Below, piece by piece: positions 9,881-17,795 of a stretch of 54,684 bases of DNA. Every line of letters starts with the position of its first letter. The first letter of the stretch is position 1. The notes under the pieces were generated by a model that made no database searches, was not told the origin of the DNA, and worked only from the letters and a program-made list of their open reading frames with translations. Source of the stretch: Lactiplantibacillus daowaiensis (GTDB lineage Bacteria; Bacillota; Bacilli; Lactobacillales; Lactobacillaceae); contig NZ_BJDJ01000021.1 of assembly GCF_005405085.1 (NCBI RefSeq), forward strand, positions 1 to 54,684, written 5' to 3'. Made by a program: the position numbers and the translations under genes.

Positions 9881-10534
9881 ATGTCAAAATTTTCAATCTA
9901 TTTCGTCCGGCATGGCCAGACGTACTTTAATCTTTACAATCGGATGCAAGGTTGGTCAGATTCACCGTTGACCGACAATGGTAAAAACGTTGCTACAAAA
10001 GTCGGGCATGCCTTAGCCGATGTGCCTTTTAATCACTACTACGCTAGTGATTCCAAGCGTGCTATGGATACGGCCAACTTGATCAAAGCCGAAGCCAACC
10101 AAGCAACGACACCGCTAACGACGCTCGCCAATTTCCGTGAAGTCTTCTACGGCTATTACGAAGGTGACGATTGCAGTCGCGTGTGGTCATTAGTTGGGAA
10201 ACAATACAACGTGACCAGCTTGCATGAACTACTTGAACACATTAATATCGAGCAAACCCGCGATATGATGAAAGCAATCGACCCTACCCACGAAGCCGAA
10301 GATAATGCGACTTACTGGGAACGCTTGAATGCCGGGTTCGATTACCTAAAAACGCATCATGATAATGGTGACAAGGTGTTAGTGGTTACCCATGGGACAA
10401 CGATTCGCAGCATCGTCTCGCATTTTGGCCCTGAAGTCGATATTACGACTGGTCCTAAAAACGGGAGCCTGACGCGCTTAGACGTTGATGGCGATCAAAT
10501 CAAAGTCGTTGATTATGCCAAAGATTTAGTTTAA
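9881..10534 (+). CDS. Histidine phosphatase (phosphoglycerate-mutase-like), copy 2
   Basis: A 217-residue paralogue of the preceding protein. Catalytic motifs are VRHGQTYFNLYNRMQGWSD and LVVTHGTTIRS, and the acid-donor region is REVFYGYYEGDD. The shared RMQGW.DSPLT stretch and equal lengths point to local duplication followed by divergence (clear differences in the middle third). AGGAG lies 6 nt before the ATG. Its substrate is unknown. The strong terminator after it closes the two-gene unit. Confidence 0.88.
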   Translation: MSKFSIYFVRHGQTYFNLYNRMQGWSDSPLTDNGKNVATKVGHALADVPFNHYYASDSKRAMDTANLIKAEANQATTPLTTLANFREVFYGYYEGDDCSRVWSLVGKQYNVTSLHELLEHINIEQTRDMMKAIDPTHEAEDNATYWERLNAGFDYLKTHHDNGDKVLVVTHGTTIRSIVSHFGPEVDITTGPKNGSLTRLDVDGDQIKVVDYAKDLV

Positions 10535-10539
10535 GTTAA

Positions 10540-10592
10540 AATACCGTCTCACTTAGCAAGTCGTAACTTGTGCAGTGAGACGGTATTTTTGT
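10540..10592 (+). terminator. Terminator after the phosphatase pair
   Basis: Arms AATACCGTCTCACT and AGTGAGACGGTATT pair perfectly and are followed by TTTTTG. Confidence 0.9.
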
Positions 10593-10641
10593 TTGAAGTT
10601 TTTCGATTTTTTGTTTGCTAATAGCTATACTCAGACCGACC

Positions 10642-10677
10642 TTAATCGGTAAATGCCACACGCTCAATCTTCCTCAT
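10642..10677 (-). pseudogene. Truncated toxin gene start (YoeB/Txe-like), 11 codons
   Basis: An ATG at 10677 overlaps the antitoxin stop by 14 nt and reads MRKIERVAFTD, then TAA at 10642-10644. The position is where a YoeB/Txe toxin normally starts, translationally coupled to its antitoxin. The peptide resembles the first strand of that family, where a phenylalanine, a Thr and an acidic residue precede the conserved A-W. No more of a toxin is readable before the phosphatase terminator, so the rest seems deleted. The short match makes this an inference. Confidence 0.45.
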
Positions 10678-10948
10678 TAGCTAAATTCCGCCATTCTTCA
10701 GCTGAAAGTGTTTTTACTTTACCATTCTTCATTTGGTCAATTGATTTATCCAATGCTTGACGATTTTCATCTGATTTTAAAAGGTACAATGTTTCTTCCC
10801 ATGACCGGAACTCACGCTCCGACATTAAGACAACATTCTTATTTTTAGGCTTTGTAATAATAATATGCTCATTATAATTAACAACATCATCAGTAATCGT
10901 CTTCAAATTCTTTCGCGCATCGGTAATATTTGTCGCAGTAGTCGCCAT
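10664..10948 (-). CDS. Phd/YefM family antitoxin, apparently without its toxin
   Basis: A 94-residue protein of the Phd/YefM type. The N-terminal DNA-binding and dimerisation half has the typical NITDARKNLKTITDDVVNYNEHIIITKPKNKNVVLMSEREF, and the C-terminal half is acidic and would wrap the toxin (SAEEWRNLANEED). AGAGGTG precedes the ATG at 10948; a GTG three codons upstream is open. A YoeB/RelE gene would be expected directly downstream, but only an 11-codon stub remains. It may persist as a regulator or as an anti-addiction antitoxin. Confidence 0.85.
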   Translation of the reverse strand: MATTATNITDARKNLKTITDDVVNYNEHIIITKPKNKNVVLMSEREFRSWEETLYLLKSDENRQALDKSIDQMKNGKVKTLSAEEWRNLANEED

Positions 10949-11090
10949 CACAATCACCTCTCATATGAACATAACATCACGTTTTGCTGTACGTAAAACT
11001 GTACCCTATAAAATAACAGATATCATTTAACCATACATGACACTAGGGTTTATTAAAGGCAGTTATCATTAATTGCATAAGTATTAGACT

Positions 11091-11405
11091 TTAACTCGTC
11101 ACCTTAATCCCAATAATCCCGATTACCAGTAACGCCACAAAGACCCACGTAATTGGTGACAACGTATCCTTGAAAAAAATCACGCCGACGATAATTGCCC
11201 CGACGGCTCCGATCCCGGTCCAAATTGGGTAAGCAATACTTAACGGTAAGTGTTTGGTAGCCAAGGCTAAAAAGCCGAAACTTAAAATCATGCCGACGAC
11301 TGTTGCCGCCGCATAGCCCAGGTGACTAAAGCCATCGCTCAACTTCATCATTGTCGCCCACACCACTTCAAAAATCCCAGCTACGACTAAATAAATCCAT
11401 GTCAT
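11091..11405 (-). CDS. SMR family exporter (SugE/Gdx or QacE-like)
   Basis: A 104-residue small multidrug resistance protein with four membrane helices, which works as a dual-topology dimer. The first helix, WIYLVVAGIFEVVWATMMK, carries the essential glutamate, with the EVVWA(T)xMK context seen in the SugE/Gdx (guanidinium exporter) branch. Substrate therefore leans to guanidinium or related cations, by inference. An upstream extension is open, but AGGAGG sits 9 nt before the ATG at 11405. The leader contains a large intrinsic-terminator hairpin that ends only 24 nt before the start codon, suggesting control by attenuation. Confidence 0.88.
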   Translation of the reverse strand: MTWIYLVVAGIFEVVWATMMKLSDGFSHLGYAAATVVGMILSFGFLALATKHLPLSIAYPIWTGIGAVGAIIVGVIFFKDTLSPITWVFVALLVIGIIGIKVTS

Positions 11406-11420
11406 TTTGAATATCCTCCT

Positions 11421-11493
11421 AAACAAAAAGCCGGCCAGCAGGGTTAACTTCCGCAAAGACCTATGGAAGTTAACAGCTGCTGTCCGGCGACAG
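11421..11493 (-). promoter_or_regulatory. Attenuator-like leader hairpin of the SMR gene
   Basis: On the minus strand, arms 11477-11488 and 11430-11441 (one mismatch) plus inner arms 11465-11474 and 11443-11452 (GTTAAC-rich, perfect) make a stem of about 21 bp followed by TTTTTGTTT. A small alternative hairpin CTGTC/GACAG (11480-11493) uses the same 5' arm and could block it. The hairpin ends 24 nt before the SMR ATG, which leaves no room for a promoter in between. A 17-codon frame from ATG at 11497 runs into the stem but has no ribosome site. Confidence 0.6.
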
Positions 11494-11509
11494 TCATATT
11501 TAATTTGAA

Positions 11510-11538
11510 TAACTACACTCTAGCAAATCTAATTTCAA
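11510..11538 (-). promoter_or_regulatory. Putative SMR promoter
   Basis: On the minus strand TTGAAA (11533-11538) and TAGTTA (11510-11515) have 17-nt spacing, placed just after the upstream NUDIX gene. It would give a leader of about 98 nt including the attenuator hairpin. The -10 match is weak. Confidence 0.4.
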
Positions 11539-11541
11539 CCG

Positions 11542-11985
11542 TCAAGCTTGTAGCCTTGACAACATATAGGCCGTCAATGGCGTTAAGGGTTGTGGTAACT
11601 GATCTAAGGCAAAAAAGGCGGCCCCGGCTGTTTCATCCGTTGTGGTAACCAGCGTGCCACCCGTGACCATGCCACGATATAAAATTGTGACACTATCAAT
11701 AACGTCACCATTCGGATACTGATAATGCATGGCGGGTCCACTGAACACTTGTACCAACTGCACATCAGTGACCGTCAACCCGGTTTCTTCACGTAACTCC
11801 CGTTGGGCCGTCGCTTCGGTCGTCTCCCCTGGTTCCGTCGAGCCAGCTGGCAATCCCCAACAATGATTGTCGATCCGTTTGACCAGGGCAATTTCACCAA
11901 CCGCATTAGTGGCTAAAACGGCTGCCCCAACGACGACTAACGGTTGATGCCCCACTTGTTGTCGTAACTTTAACACATAGCCCAT
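11542..11985 (-). CDS. NUDIX hydrolase
   Basis: A 147-residue NUDIX protein. The Nudix box reads GSTEPGETTEATAQRELREETG, with the REXXEE core complete, preceded by CWGLPAGS. It likely hydrolyses a nucleoside diphosphate derivative; the substrate is unknown. AGGGAGG sits 8 nt before the ATG at 11985. The ATG at 11991 is only 2 nt from that site and is less likely. It lies directly upstream of the SMR gene on the same strand, separated by the attenuator region. Confidence 0.87.
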   Translation of the reverse strand: MGYVLKLRQQVGHQPLVVVGAAVLATNAVGEIALVKRIDNHCWGLPAGSTEPGETTEATAQRELREETGLTVTDVQLVQVFSGPAMHYQYPNGDVIDSVTILYRGMVTGGTLVTTTDETAGAAFFALDQLPQPLTPLTAYMLSRLQA

Positions 11986-12073
11986 CACCATTACCTCCCT
12001 AATTCCTTAATCAATAATATTTAGATTAGACATGTTATACTTAAATCAACTATAACACGAGGAGCGTGATTGA

Positions 12074-13360
12074 ATGTCCGAACCATTCGTACAACCAGTC
12101 ATCATTGCCGGCATGTCTAAAACTGTCGCCAATTACGACTACGCCATGTCTGAACTTGAAGCGTTAGTCGAAGCCAACAACATGCACGCTGAACTACGCA
12201 TCGATCAAAGCTTAGAAAAGCCCAATCCAGCGACCTACTTTGGTAAAGGGAAAGTCGTTGAGATCAAAGAAATGGCGGAAGCTAAAGACTTAAACATCAT
12301 GATCGTCAACGCGGACCTAACACCTAGTCAAGTCCGTAACTTAGAAACCGAGACCGGGTTACAAATCATCGACCGAACGGGGTTGATTTTGGAAATCTTC
12401 GGTAACCGTGCTCGCAGTAAAGAAGCCAAGTTACAAGTTAAGATTGCCCAACTTCAATACCAATTACCACGGTTACGAACGAGCATCTCTAACCGCCTTG
12501 ACCAACAAGCTGGGGCCGCAGCCGGGGGTGGCGGTGGCTTTACCAACCGTGGGTCTGGTGAAACCCAATTGGAACTCAATCGGCGGACGATTCAAGACCG
12601 GATCAGTCATGCCAAGCATGAACTAAAAGAACTGAACAAAGACGCCGAAGTACGCCGGACAGCCCGTGAAAAAGCTGGTCTACCAAACGTTGCGTTAGTT
12701 GGCTATACCAACGCGGGTAAATCAACCACGATGAATGGGTTAGTCAAATTATTCGGTAAAGGTGAAGACAAGCAAGTCTTTGAAAAGAACATGCTGTTTG
12801 CCACCTTGGATACGAGTATTCGGCAACTCACCTTCCCCGATAACAAACAATTGCTATTGAGTGATACCGTCGGGTTTGTCAGTGACTTACCACATAACTT
12901 GATCAACGCCTTCCGCTCAACTTTAGCTGAAGCGGCCAGTGCGGACTTGTTGATTCAAGTCATCGACTATGCGGACCCGCACTACAAAGAAATGATGGCC
13001 ACCACTGAAAAGACGCTTAAAGAAATTGGCGTTCACGATGTGCCGATGTTATATGCCTACAACAAGGCGGACTTGACCGAAGCTGATTATCCTAACCAAC
13101 AAGATGATCAATTAATCTACGCGGCTAAAAATGAAGCGTCGATTCAAGCCTTAACTAAAATGATCAAAGCAAAGGTCTTTAAAGACTACGTGACGACGAC
13201 CCTCTTGATTCCATTCAACGATGGCGATGTCGTGGCTTACTTGAATGATCATGCCAATATTTTAAAAACCGATTATTTAGCTGACGGCACACAATTGACC
13301 GTTGAACTAAATGCTGTCGATGCCCAACGTTATGATAAATACGTGGTCACACCGGCCTAA
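12074..13360 (+). CDS. hflX: GTPase HflX
   Basis: A ribosome-associated GTPase that splits stalled 70S ribosomes in stress in other bacteria. The N-terminal nucleotide-binding region is followed by the glycine-rich linker GAAAGGGGGFTNRGSGETQLE. The G domain has G1 GYTNAGKST (near residue 210), G3 DTVGFVSDLPH and G4 NKAD (near 329). Length 428 residues is normal. GGAG precedes the ATG, and a likely extended -10 TGTTATACT lies near 12033. It stands alone, with a terminator shared with the converging TetR gene. Confidence 0.95.
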   Translation: MSEPFVQPVIIAGMSKTVANYDYAMSELEALVEANNMHAELRIDQSLEKPNPATYFGKGKVVEIKEMAEAKDLNIMIVNADLTPSQVRNLETETGLQIIDRTGLILEIFGNRARSKEAKLQVKIAQLQYQLPRLRTSISNRLDQQAGAAAGGGGGFTNRGSGETQLELNRRTIQDRISHAKHELKELNKDAEVRRTAREKAGLPNVALVGYTNAGKSTTMNGLVKLFGKGEDKQVFEKNMLFATLDTSIRQLTFPDNKQLLLSDTVGFVSDLPHNLINAFRSTLAEAASADLLIQVIDYADPHYKEMMATTEKTLKEIGVHDVPMLYAYNKADLTEADYPNQQDDQLIYAAKNEASIQALTKMIKAKVFKDYVTTTLLIPFNDGDVVAYLNDHANILKTDYLADGTQLTVELNAVDAQRYDKYVVTPA

Positions 13361-13362
13361 CT

Positions 13363-13398
13363 AAAAAGTGATTATCCCTTGGCGGATAATCACTTTTT
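13363..13398. terminator. Bidirectional terminator between hflX and the TetR gene
   Basis: Arms AAAAAGTGATTATCC (13363-13377) and GGATAATCACTTTTT (13384-13398) pair perfectly. The TetR stop codon lies within the stem. Confidence 0.9.
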
Positions 13399-13965
13399 TA
13401 ATGGATCGGCTGATTTGATCATCAAGCGACTGATTTGGGTCAACAAGTCATCCCGACTCAATCCTTGTTCGCGCTGATACGCATAACTATTACTCTTTAG
13501 CATTGCAATCAACATGTCCGCACGAAACTTCAATTCACCGGGCAACAATGGGCCGCTGACCGGCTTTAACACTTGCATGAATAATTGGATCAACTCATGA
13601 TACAAGTCACTTTTGTAATAAGCTGGCATAACGGTCGCGCCATTCTCAATCGACGCGAGTAATTGTAATCGTCGTTCGCGAAAACGTAAATATCGGGTCA
13701 ACACTTGTTTAAATTGTGTCACCGCATCATCAGTCGTTTGGTACAAATACTGTTGGGCATCCGCCACGAATTCTTGAATAAAAGTCATCGACATATCTAA
13801 ACACAACGCACTTTTATTCGGATAATTACGATACAATGTGCCCGGTCCAATCCCAGCGGCCGTGGCAATCGCCTTCATGCTGACCGCCGCGACTGATTGT
13901 TCACGAAACAATTGGGCCGCGGTAGCTAAAATTTTCGCGCGATTTTGTTGGGCATCCTTACGCAT
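13390..13965 (-). CDS. TetR family transcriptional regulator
   Basis: A 192-residue regulator. Its N-terminal helix-turn-helix reads ILATAAQLFREQSVAAVSMKAIATAAGIGPGTLYRNYPNK, and the ligand domain follows without recognised homology. The ATG at 13965 follows AAGGTG; an 18-codon upstream extension overlaps the promoter region and is rejected. It is divergent from a TSUP permease gene. A 20-bp palindrome sits inside that permease's promoter, so the regulator very probably represses the permease and perhaps itself. Confidence 0.9.
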   Translation of the reverse strand: MRKDAQQNRAKILATAAQLFREQSVAAVSMKAIATAAGIGPGTLYRNYPNKSALCLDMSMTFIQEFVADAQQYLYQTTDDAVTQFKQVLTRYLRFRERRLQLLASIENGATVMPAYYKSDLYHELIQLFMQVLKPVSGPLLPGELKFRADMLIAMLKSNSYAYQREQGLSRDDLLTQISRLMIKSADPLKK

Positions 13966-14012
13966 TTCACACCTTCTCGTCGTTTTTTTAACCATACGCC
14001 AAAAGTCGTCGC

Positions 14013-14042
14013 TTGACAAGTGGAGTCGGCTCCACTTATAGT
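14013..14042 (+). promoter_or_regulatory. TSUP permease promoter with TetR-type operator
   Basis: TTGACA (14013-14018) and TATAGT (14037-14042) flank an 18-nt spacer. The spacer carries the perfect inverted repeat AAGTGGAG-TCGG-CTCCACTT (14018-14037). An operator between -35 and -10 boxes implies repression by steric exclusion, most simply by the adjacent TetR protein. Confidence 0.75.
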
Positions 14043-14074
14043 TAAGTTAATGTCAAACGAAGAAGGTCTTAACA

Positions 14075-14809
14075 GTGCTAGTCTTATTTTATGGTTTAGC
14101 CATTGGTATTTTTGTCAGTTTAATCGGTGGGGGCGGTGCGGCGCTTTACTTGGGCGTCTTGACTAGTCAATTAGGTCTAGCGACGGCCGTTGCCGTGCCG
14201 ACCTCCTTATTAGTTGCACTCCCGGCTTTGTTCTTTGGCTTTTTAACGCAAATGCGGATCAAAAATGTCGACTTTCATGTCGGTAATCAAATGATCATTG
14301 CCGCAATCCTCGGTATTATTATCGGGACGATTGCCGGGCAATATATCCCGCAAACCTTATACGACTGGATTGTCGGCACAATTTTTATCATCATGGGTGG
14401 CATGGTTTTGATTAAAGCAATCCGCCATGGTGGCAAAAAAGCCGCCAATCATCAAGTCTGGGCGGCACGCGGCTTTGGCTTACTAAGTGGCTTGATGGTC
14501 GGTATTGGTGGCCTTAGCGGTGGCGCCACGACCGCAGCGGGCTTAGCGATTCTCGGATTAACTGCAGTAGAAGCTGCCGGGACGGCGACGTATGTCTTAA
14601 CGGCCATGTCTGCCATTAGTCTGGTCGGACACTTATTCACCAGTACCTTTGCCTGGCAAGCCGGCTGGCTACTCATGCTAGGTGCCATCATCGGGGCCGT
14701 TTTGACCCCGCTGGTAATTCGTCGTCTCGACTTGGACAAGGTCAATCGGGTCTTAACACCATTTTTAGGTCTACTTATTATTTACTTTGGTGTCAAAATG
14801 TTCATATAA
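14075..14809 (+). CDS. TSUP (TauE/SafE) family permease
   Basis: A 244-residue membrane protein of the sulfite exporter TauE/SafE type, with about eight hydrophobic segments and the duplicated glycine motifs IGGGGAALYLGVL and GGLSGGATTAAGL. Members move sulfur-containing or other small organic anions; the substrate is unknown. Start GTG at 14075, 8 nt after AGAAGG. Its operator-bearing promoter and the divergent TetR gene suggest ligand-induced export. A bidirectional terminator follows. Confidence 0.85.
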   Translation: MLVLFYGLAIGIFVSLIGGGGAALYLGVLTSQLGLATAVAVPTSLLVALPALFFGFLTQMRIKNVDFHVGNQMIIAAILGIIIGTIAGQYIPQTLYDWIVGTIFIIMGGMVLIKAIRHGGKKAANHQVWAARGFGLLSGLMVGIGGLSGGATTAAGLAILGLTAVEAAGTATYVLTAMSAISLVGHLFTSTFAWQAGWLLMLGAIIGAVLTPLVIRRLDLDKVNRVLTPFLGLLIIYFGVKMFI

Positions 14810-14810
14810 C

Positions 14811-14854
14811 CTAAAACAAGCGCAGCTACGAGTCGGTAGTTGCGCTTGTTTTAG
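14811..14854. terminator. Bidirectional terminator between TSUP and M20 genes
   Basis: Arms CTAAAACAAGCGCA.CTAC and GTAG.TGCGCTTGTTTTAG pair with one mismatch, with A and T runs on both sides. It lies between converging genes. Confidence 0.85.
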
Positions 14855-14873
14855 GGTTTCAGTTCGAATTATG

Positions 14874-16121
14874 CTAATCTTCAGCCGCGAGTTTTTGACT
14901 CGTCACGTCTAAATATTGCACAAATAGTTGTTGATAAATATCGATGAAATTCAAATATTGTTGTTTAGAGGTATATTCATTATCTTGATGTTGGGTATCG
15001 TTACCTGGGCCAAACGCCGCATAGTCAAAGCCAACTGGTTGATCAACTAAATAACTGGACGTATCCATCGTCCCCGAAGCACTCGTCTTTAAGATTTCAG
15101 TTGCTGAATATGGCATATCCAAGAGTTTCAGTAACTTAGCTTCATACGCCTGTTCTTCAGCACTCAAGTTTTGCTTGGCCGCATATGGATTCCCGATTTG
15201 TTGGATCAACTTGATCAAGTCAGAATCAGCATTGGCTTGCGTCGAAATCACATCATTAGCAGCAATTAATTCAATGTCACCGGTAGTCGTTGCGTTATAG
15301 TCATCGACGGTCTTTTGGAACGCTGCGATCAACTCACCGTTTGGTAATTCAGGAATCGTCCGCAAATTGATTTCAGCGGTCGCTAAGCCAGGAATGGCAT
15401 TCACTTGGTTACCAGCCTTTAAAACATCGACATTATACAACGTACCACCCATCACTGGATTAGTGACTGGCCCCGCAACTTCATCGAAGGTGGCTTGCAT
15501 TCGTTGAAGGATATTCAAGAGATGGGTCGCCGCATTATTACCTAATTTTGGCATCGAACTGTGGGCTGCTTTACCATGTGACTTAACGGTCAGATTCAAA
15601 GTTCCCTTAGTGGCATCAATTACCCGATAGCCGGTTGGTTCACAAATCAGTAACGCATCCAAGTCCTTGACATAGCCCGCTTTTTCAAAGGCTTGCGCGC
15701 CAACTTGGCCGACTTCTTCACCGGCACTGGCTAAGAATTTCAAAGTACCGTGTAATGGTACCTGCTTTTCTTTCAGCGTGATCATCGCAATCACAATAGC
15801 AGCTAATCCATCCTTCATGTCATTGACCCCACGGCCGTACAAGTTATCGCCATCTTGCGCCATTTCAAACGGATCTGTGCGCCAATTTTCGCGATCAACA
15901 TCGACCACGTCCATATGACCACCAATCCCTAAGACCGGTTTACCCGTCCCCAGCGTTGCCACGAAGTTTGCCCGGTCACCACCGAGTGGGATAATCTCAT
16001 TATCGATACCAGCTTGATCGAGTAATTGTTTTAAATACTTGGCCACTTGTAATTCATGATCATTGACGGATTGAATCTTCACCAAATCCGCTAAAATTTG
16101 CATTTTTTGCGCTTCATCCAT
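14874..16121 (-). CDS. M20 family deacylase (ArgE/DapE type)
   Basis: A 415-residue metallopeptidase-fold deacylase. Metal-ligand motifs are visible: GIGGHMDVVDVD, GRGVNDMKDGLAA, SAGEEVGQVG (catalytic Glu pair), CEPTG and, near the end, QHQDNEY. The central lid domain follows HSSMPKLGNNA. The family includes succinyl-DAP desuccinylase, acetylornithine deacetylase and related enzymes; I cannot choose between them, and no DAP or arginine genes are adjacent. AGGAGG lies 9 nt before the ATG. A perfect 20-bp palindrome directly upstream suggests dedicated control. Confidence 0.85.
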   Translation of the reverse strand: MDEAQKMQILADLVKIQSVNDHELQVAKYLKQLLDQAGIDNEIIPLGGDRANFVATLGTGKPVLGIGGHMDVVDVDRENWRTDPFEMAQDGDNLYGRGVNDMKDGLAAIVIAMITLKEKQVPLHGTLKFLASAGEEVGQVGAQAFEKAGYVKDLDALLICEPTGYRVIDATKGTLNLTVKSHGKAAHSSMPKLGNNAATHLLNILQRMQATFDEVAGPVTNPVMGGTLYNVDVLKAGNQVNAIPGLATAEINLRTIPELPNGELIAAFQKTVDDYNATTTGDIELIAANDVISTQANADSDLIKLIQQIGNPYAAKQNLSAEEQAYEAKLLKLLDMPYSATEILKTSASGTMDTSSYLVDQPVGFDYAAFGPGNDTQHQDNEYTSKQQYLNFIDIYQQLFVQYLDVTSQKLAAED

Positions 16122-16137
16122 AAGTTATCAACCTCCT

Positions 16138-16157
16138 GTTAATGGTATACCATTAAC
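16138..16157. promoter_or_regulatory. Perfect 20-bp palindrome before the M20 gene
   Basis: Both halves read GTTAATGGTA. It ends just before the AGGAGG of the deacylase gene. On the minus strand a TATACC -10-like hexamer falls inside it, with TTGTGA about 18 nt upstream, so a bound protein would cover the promoter start region. No regulator gene is adjacent. Confidence 0.6.
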
Positions 16158-16190
16158 GGGAATTTCGTCACAAGCTAAGACGCTTATAAA

Positions 16191-17357
16191 TTAAGCTAGC
16201 AAGCGTCGGCTTAGTAAGTAGACCACGATGATCAATGGTAAGGTGACCATCATAACTGGATAGAACCATGCCCATGGCAAAACCGTTGTGATCACCCCAG
16301 CCAACATCGGTCCCAAAGACATCCCAAGATCGACCCCAATATAAAACGTACTATTCGCTAACCCATGATCAGCTTCCGGCACGAGCATCAAGGCCTTAGC
16401 TTGGCAAATCGAAAACATCAAGCCGTAACCAGCCGCTAACCCAAAAGCGCCCACGATTAGCATGAACCAGTTGCTTAAGTCAGTTAAGCCAATCAAACCT
16501 AATAAGTTAAAGCCTAAACACAACCAGATAAACTTTCTAAACGGCACGTGGTCAAATGCATCCCGCAAAACGAGCCGCATCACTAATAAAATAATGGCAT
16601 AAACTGGAAAGAATACCCCGGCTGGGACCGCAAAATGCCGATGGGCAATATAACTCACAATATAGGTCTGTGTGGCAAAGTATGGCAGCGAAAACAACAT
16701 TAAAATAATCGCAATCGGGATGACTTTTGGCTGGACCAATCGTAACTTAGCCGAGGCTGATTTCGTCGCTTGATACGTCGCGCTCGGTACCCCGCGATTA
16801 CCGACGAATTGAATCACGATCAACATCAATAAGCTAAAGGCCGCGGCTAACCAGAACACGCTTTGATAACTGTAGTGTTGGTACAAATAGACACTGACTG
16901 CTGGGCCAACCGCCATGCCCAACGCATTGGCTAGTCCGTAAATCCCCATACCAGACCCGATGCGGTCGGCTGGTAGTAAGCTCGCCATCCAGGTCGCCAT
17001 GCAAACTGAACACAAGGTATAACCTAGCCCATTGAGCACCCGACAAACCATAATTAATCCAATATTGGTCGTCGCGCTGTAGCCTAAACTAGCCAGTAAA
17101 ATCAAGCTTCCCCCAACCAACGTTAGGTGATACTTTGAAACACGATCAGTCAAATTCCCAGCTAGTGGCCGCAGTAGCAGCGATGTTAAGTTCATCAAGC
17201 CAGCAACGACCCCCGCTAAAATACTACTGGCGCCAATATGACTCGCAAATCCAGCAATAACTGGATTAATTAACATCGGACTCATTAAATAAAAGAAACT
17301 AGCTGCCAACACTAATTTCACATCTTTGGTATATAACCGCGTTTTCACGCTACTCAT
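16191..17357 (-). CDS. MFS transporter, MarR-linked
   Basis: A 388-residue major facilitator with 12 predicted membrane segments. The loop 2-3 signature appears as RPLAGNLTDRVSKY, and the protein belongs to the drug/metabolite efflux-like set. It overlaps the end of the MarR gene by 8 nt (ATGAGTAG), so it is probably translated by re-initiation. A GTG at 17348 with better spacing from GAGAGG is an alternative start. The substrate is likely linked to the MarR effector but is unknown. Confidence 0.87.
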   Translation of the reverse strand: MSSVKTRLYTKDVKLVLAASFFYLMSPMLINPVIAGFASHIGASSILAGVVAGLMNLTSLLLRPLAGNLTDRVSKYHLTLVGGSLILLASLGYSATTNIGLIMVCRVLNGLGYTLCSVCMATWMASLLPADRIGSGMGIYGLANALGMAVGPAVSVYLYQHYSYQSVFWLAAAFSLLMLIVIQFVGNRGVPSATYQATKSASAKLRLVQPKVIPIAIILMLFSLPYFATQTYIVSYIAHRHFAVPAGVFFPVYAIILLVMRLVLRDAFDHVPFRKFIWLCLGFNLLGLIGLTDLSNWFMLIVGAFGLAAGYGLMFSICQAKALMLVPEADHGLANSTFYIGVDLGMSLGPMLAGVITTVLPWAWFYPVMMVTLPLIIVVYLLSRRLLA

Positions 17358-17778
17358 TCCTCTCTAAATTCACATTAGCCCGCCGAAGCAGCGCTAAAAA
17401 TTGTTGTTGTTCTGCTGGGGTAAAATCAGTAAATAATTCGCGACTCGTTTGCCAGCCGTGTTGACTTAACTGCGCCCGCTTTTTGGTTCCCAGTGCTGTC
17501 ACAGTAACTAATTTGGCCCGGCCATCCGCCGGGTTCGGCGTCAACACAACGACCCCTAACTTAACCAAATGTTGCACGATTACCCGCGCAGTTTGATGGG
17601 TAATTTCTTGATAATCCTTAAACATGGCAATCGTCCGGCCAGGATGATCGGCAAAATACTTCAACGCATCGGCTTGACCGGTCGTTAAATTTAAATCTTG
17701 AATATGTAAATTCCGGCGCTGCTTGATTTTGCGACCGAGTATCAAAATCTGCCGCGCAACCATTTCATCATTATTCAT
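17350..17778 (-). CDS. MarR family transcriptional regulator (MFS-linked)
   Basis: A 142-residue winged-helix regulator. The recognition region is MFKDYQEITHQTARVIVQHLVKLGVV, and the wing is TPNPADGRAKLVTVTALG. The ATG at 17778 follows GAGGTGAC. A longer frame to 17856 runs through the promoter and is rejected. The gene is preceded by a perfect 26-bp operator within its promoter and is cotranscribed with the MFS exporter, a standard autorepressed efflux module. Confidence 0.92.
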   Translation of the reverse strand: MNNDEMVARQILILGRKIKQRRNLHIQDLNLTTGQADALKYFADHPGRTIAMFKDYQEITHQTARVIVQHLVKLGVVVLTPNPADGRAKLVTVTALGTKKRAQLSQHGWQTSRELFTDFTPAEQQQFLALLRRANVNLERNE

Positions 17779-17795
17779 CGTTGTCACCTCGTCAT

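Noticed and set aside
11406..11540. Guanidine riboswitch before the SMR gene
   Set aside because: No ykkC-type CTAGGGTTCCG core and no paired hairpins with ACGR loops. Only a terminator and a small competing hairpin are visible.
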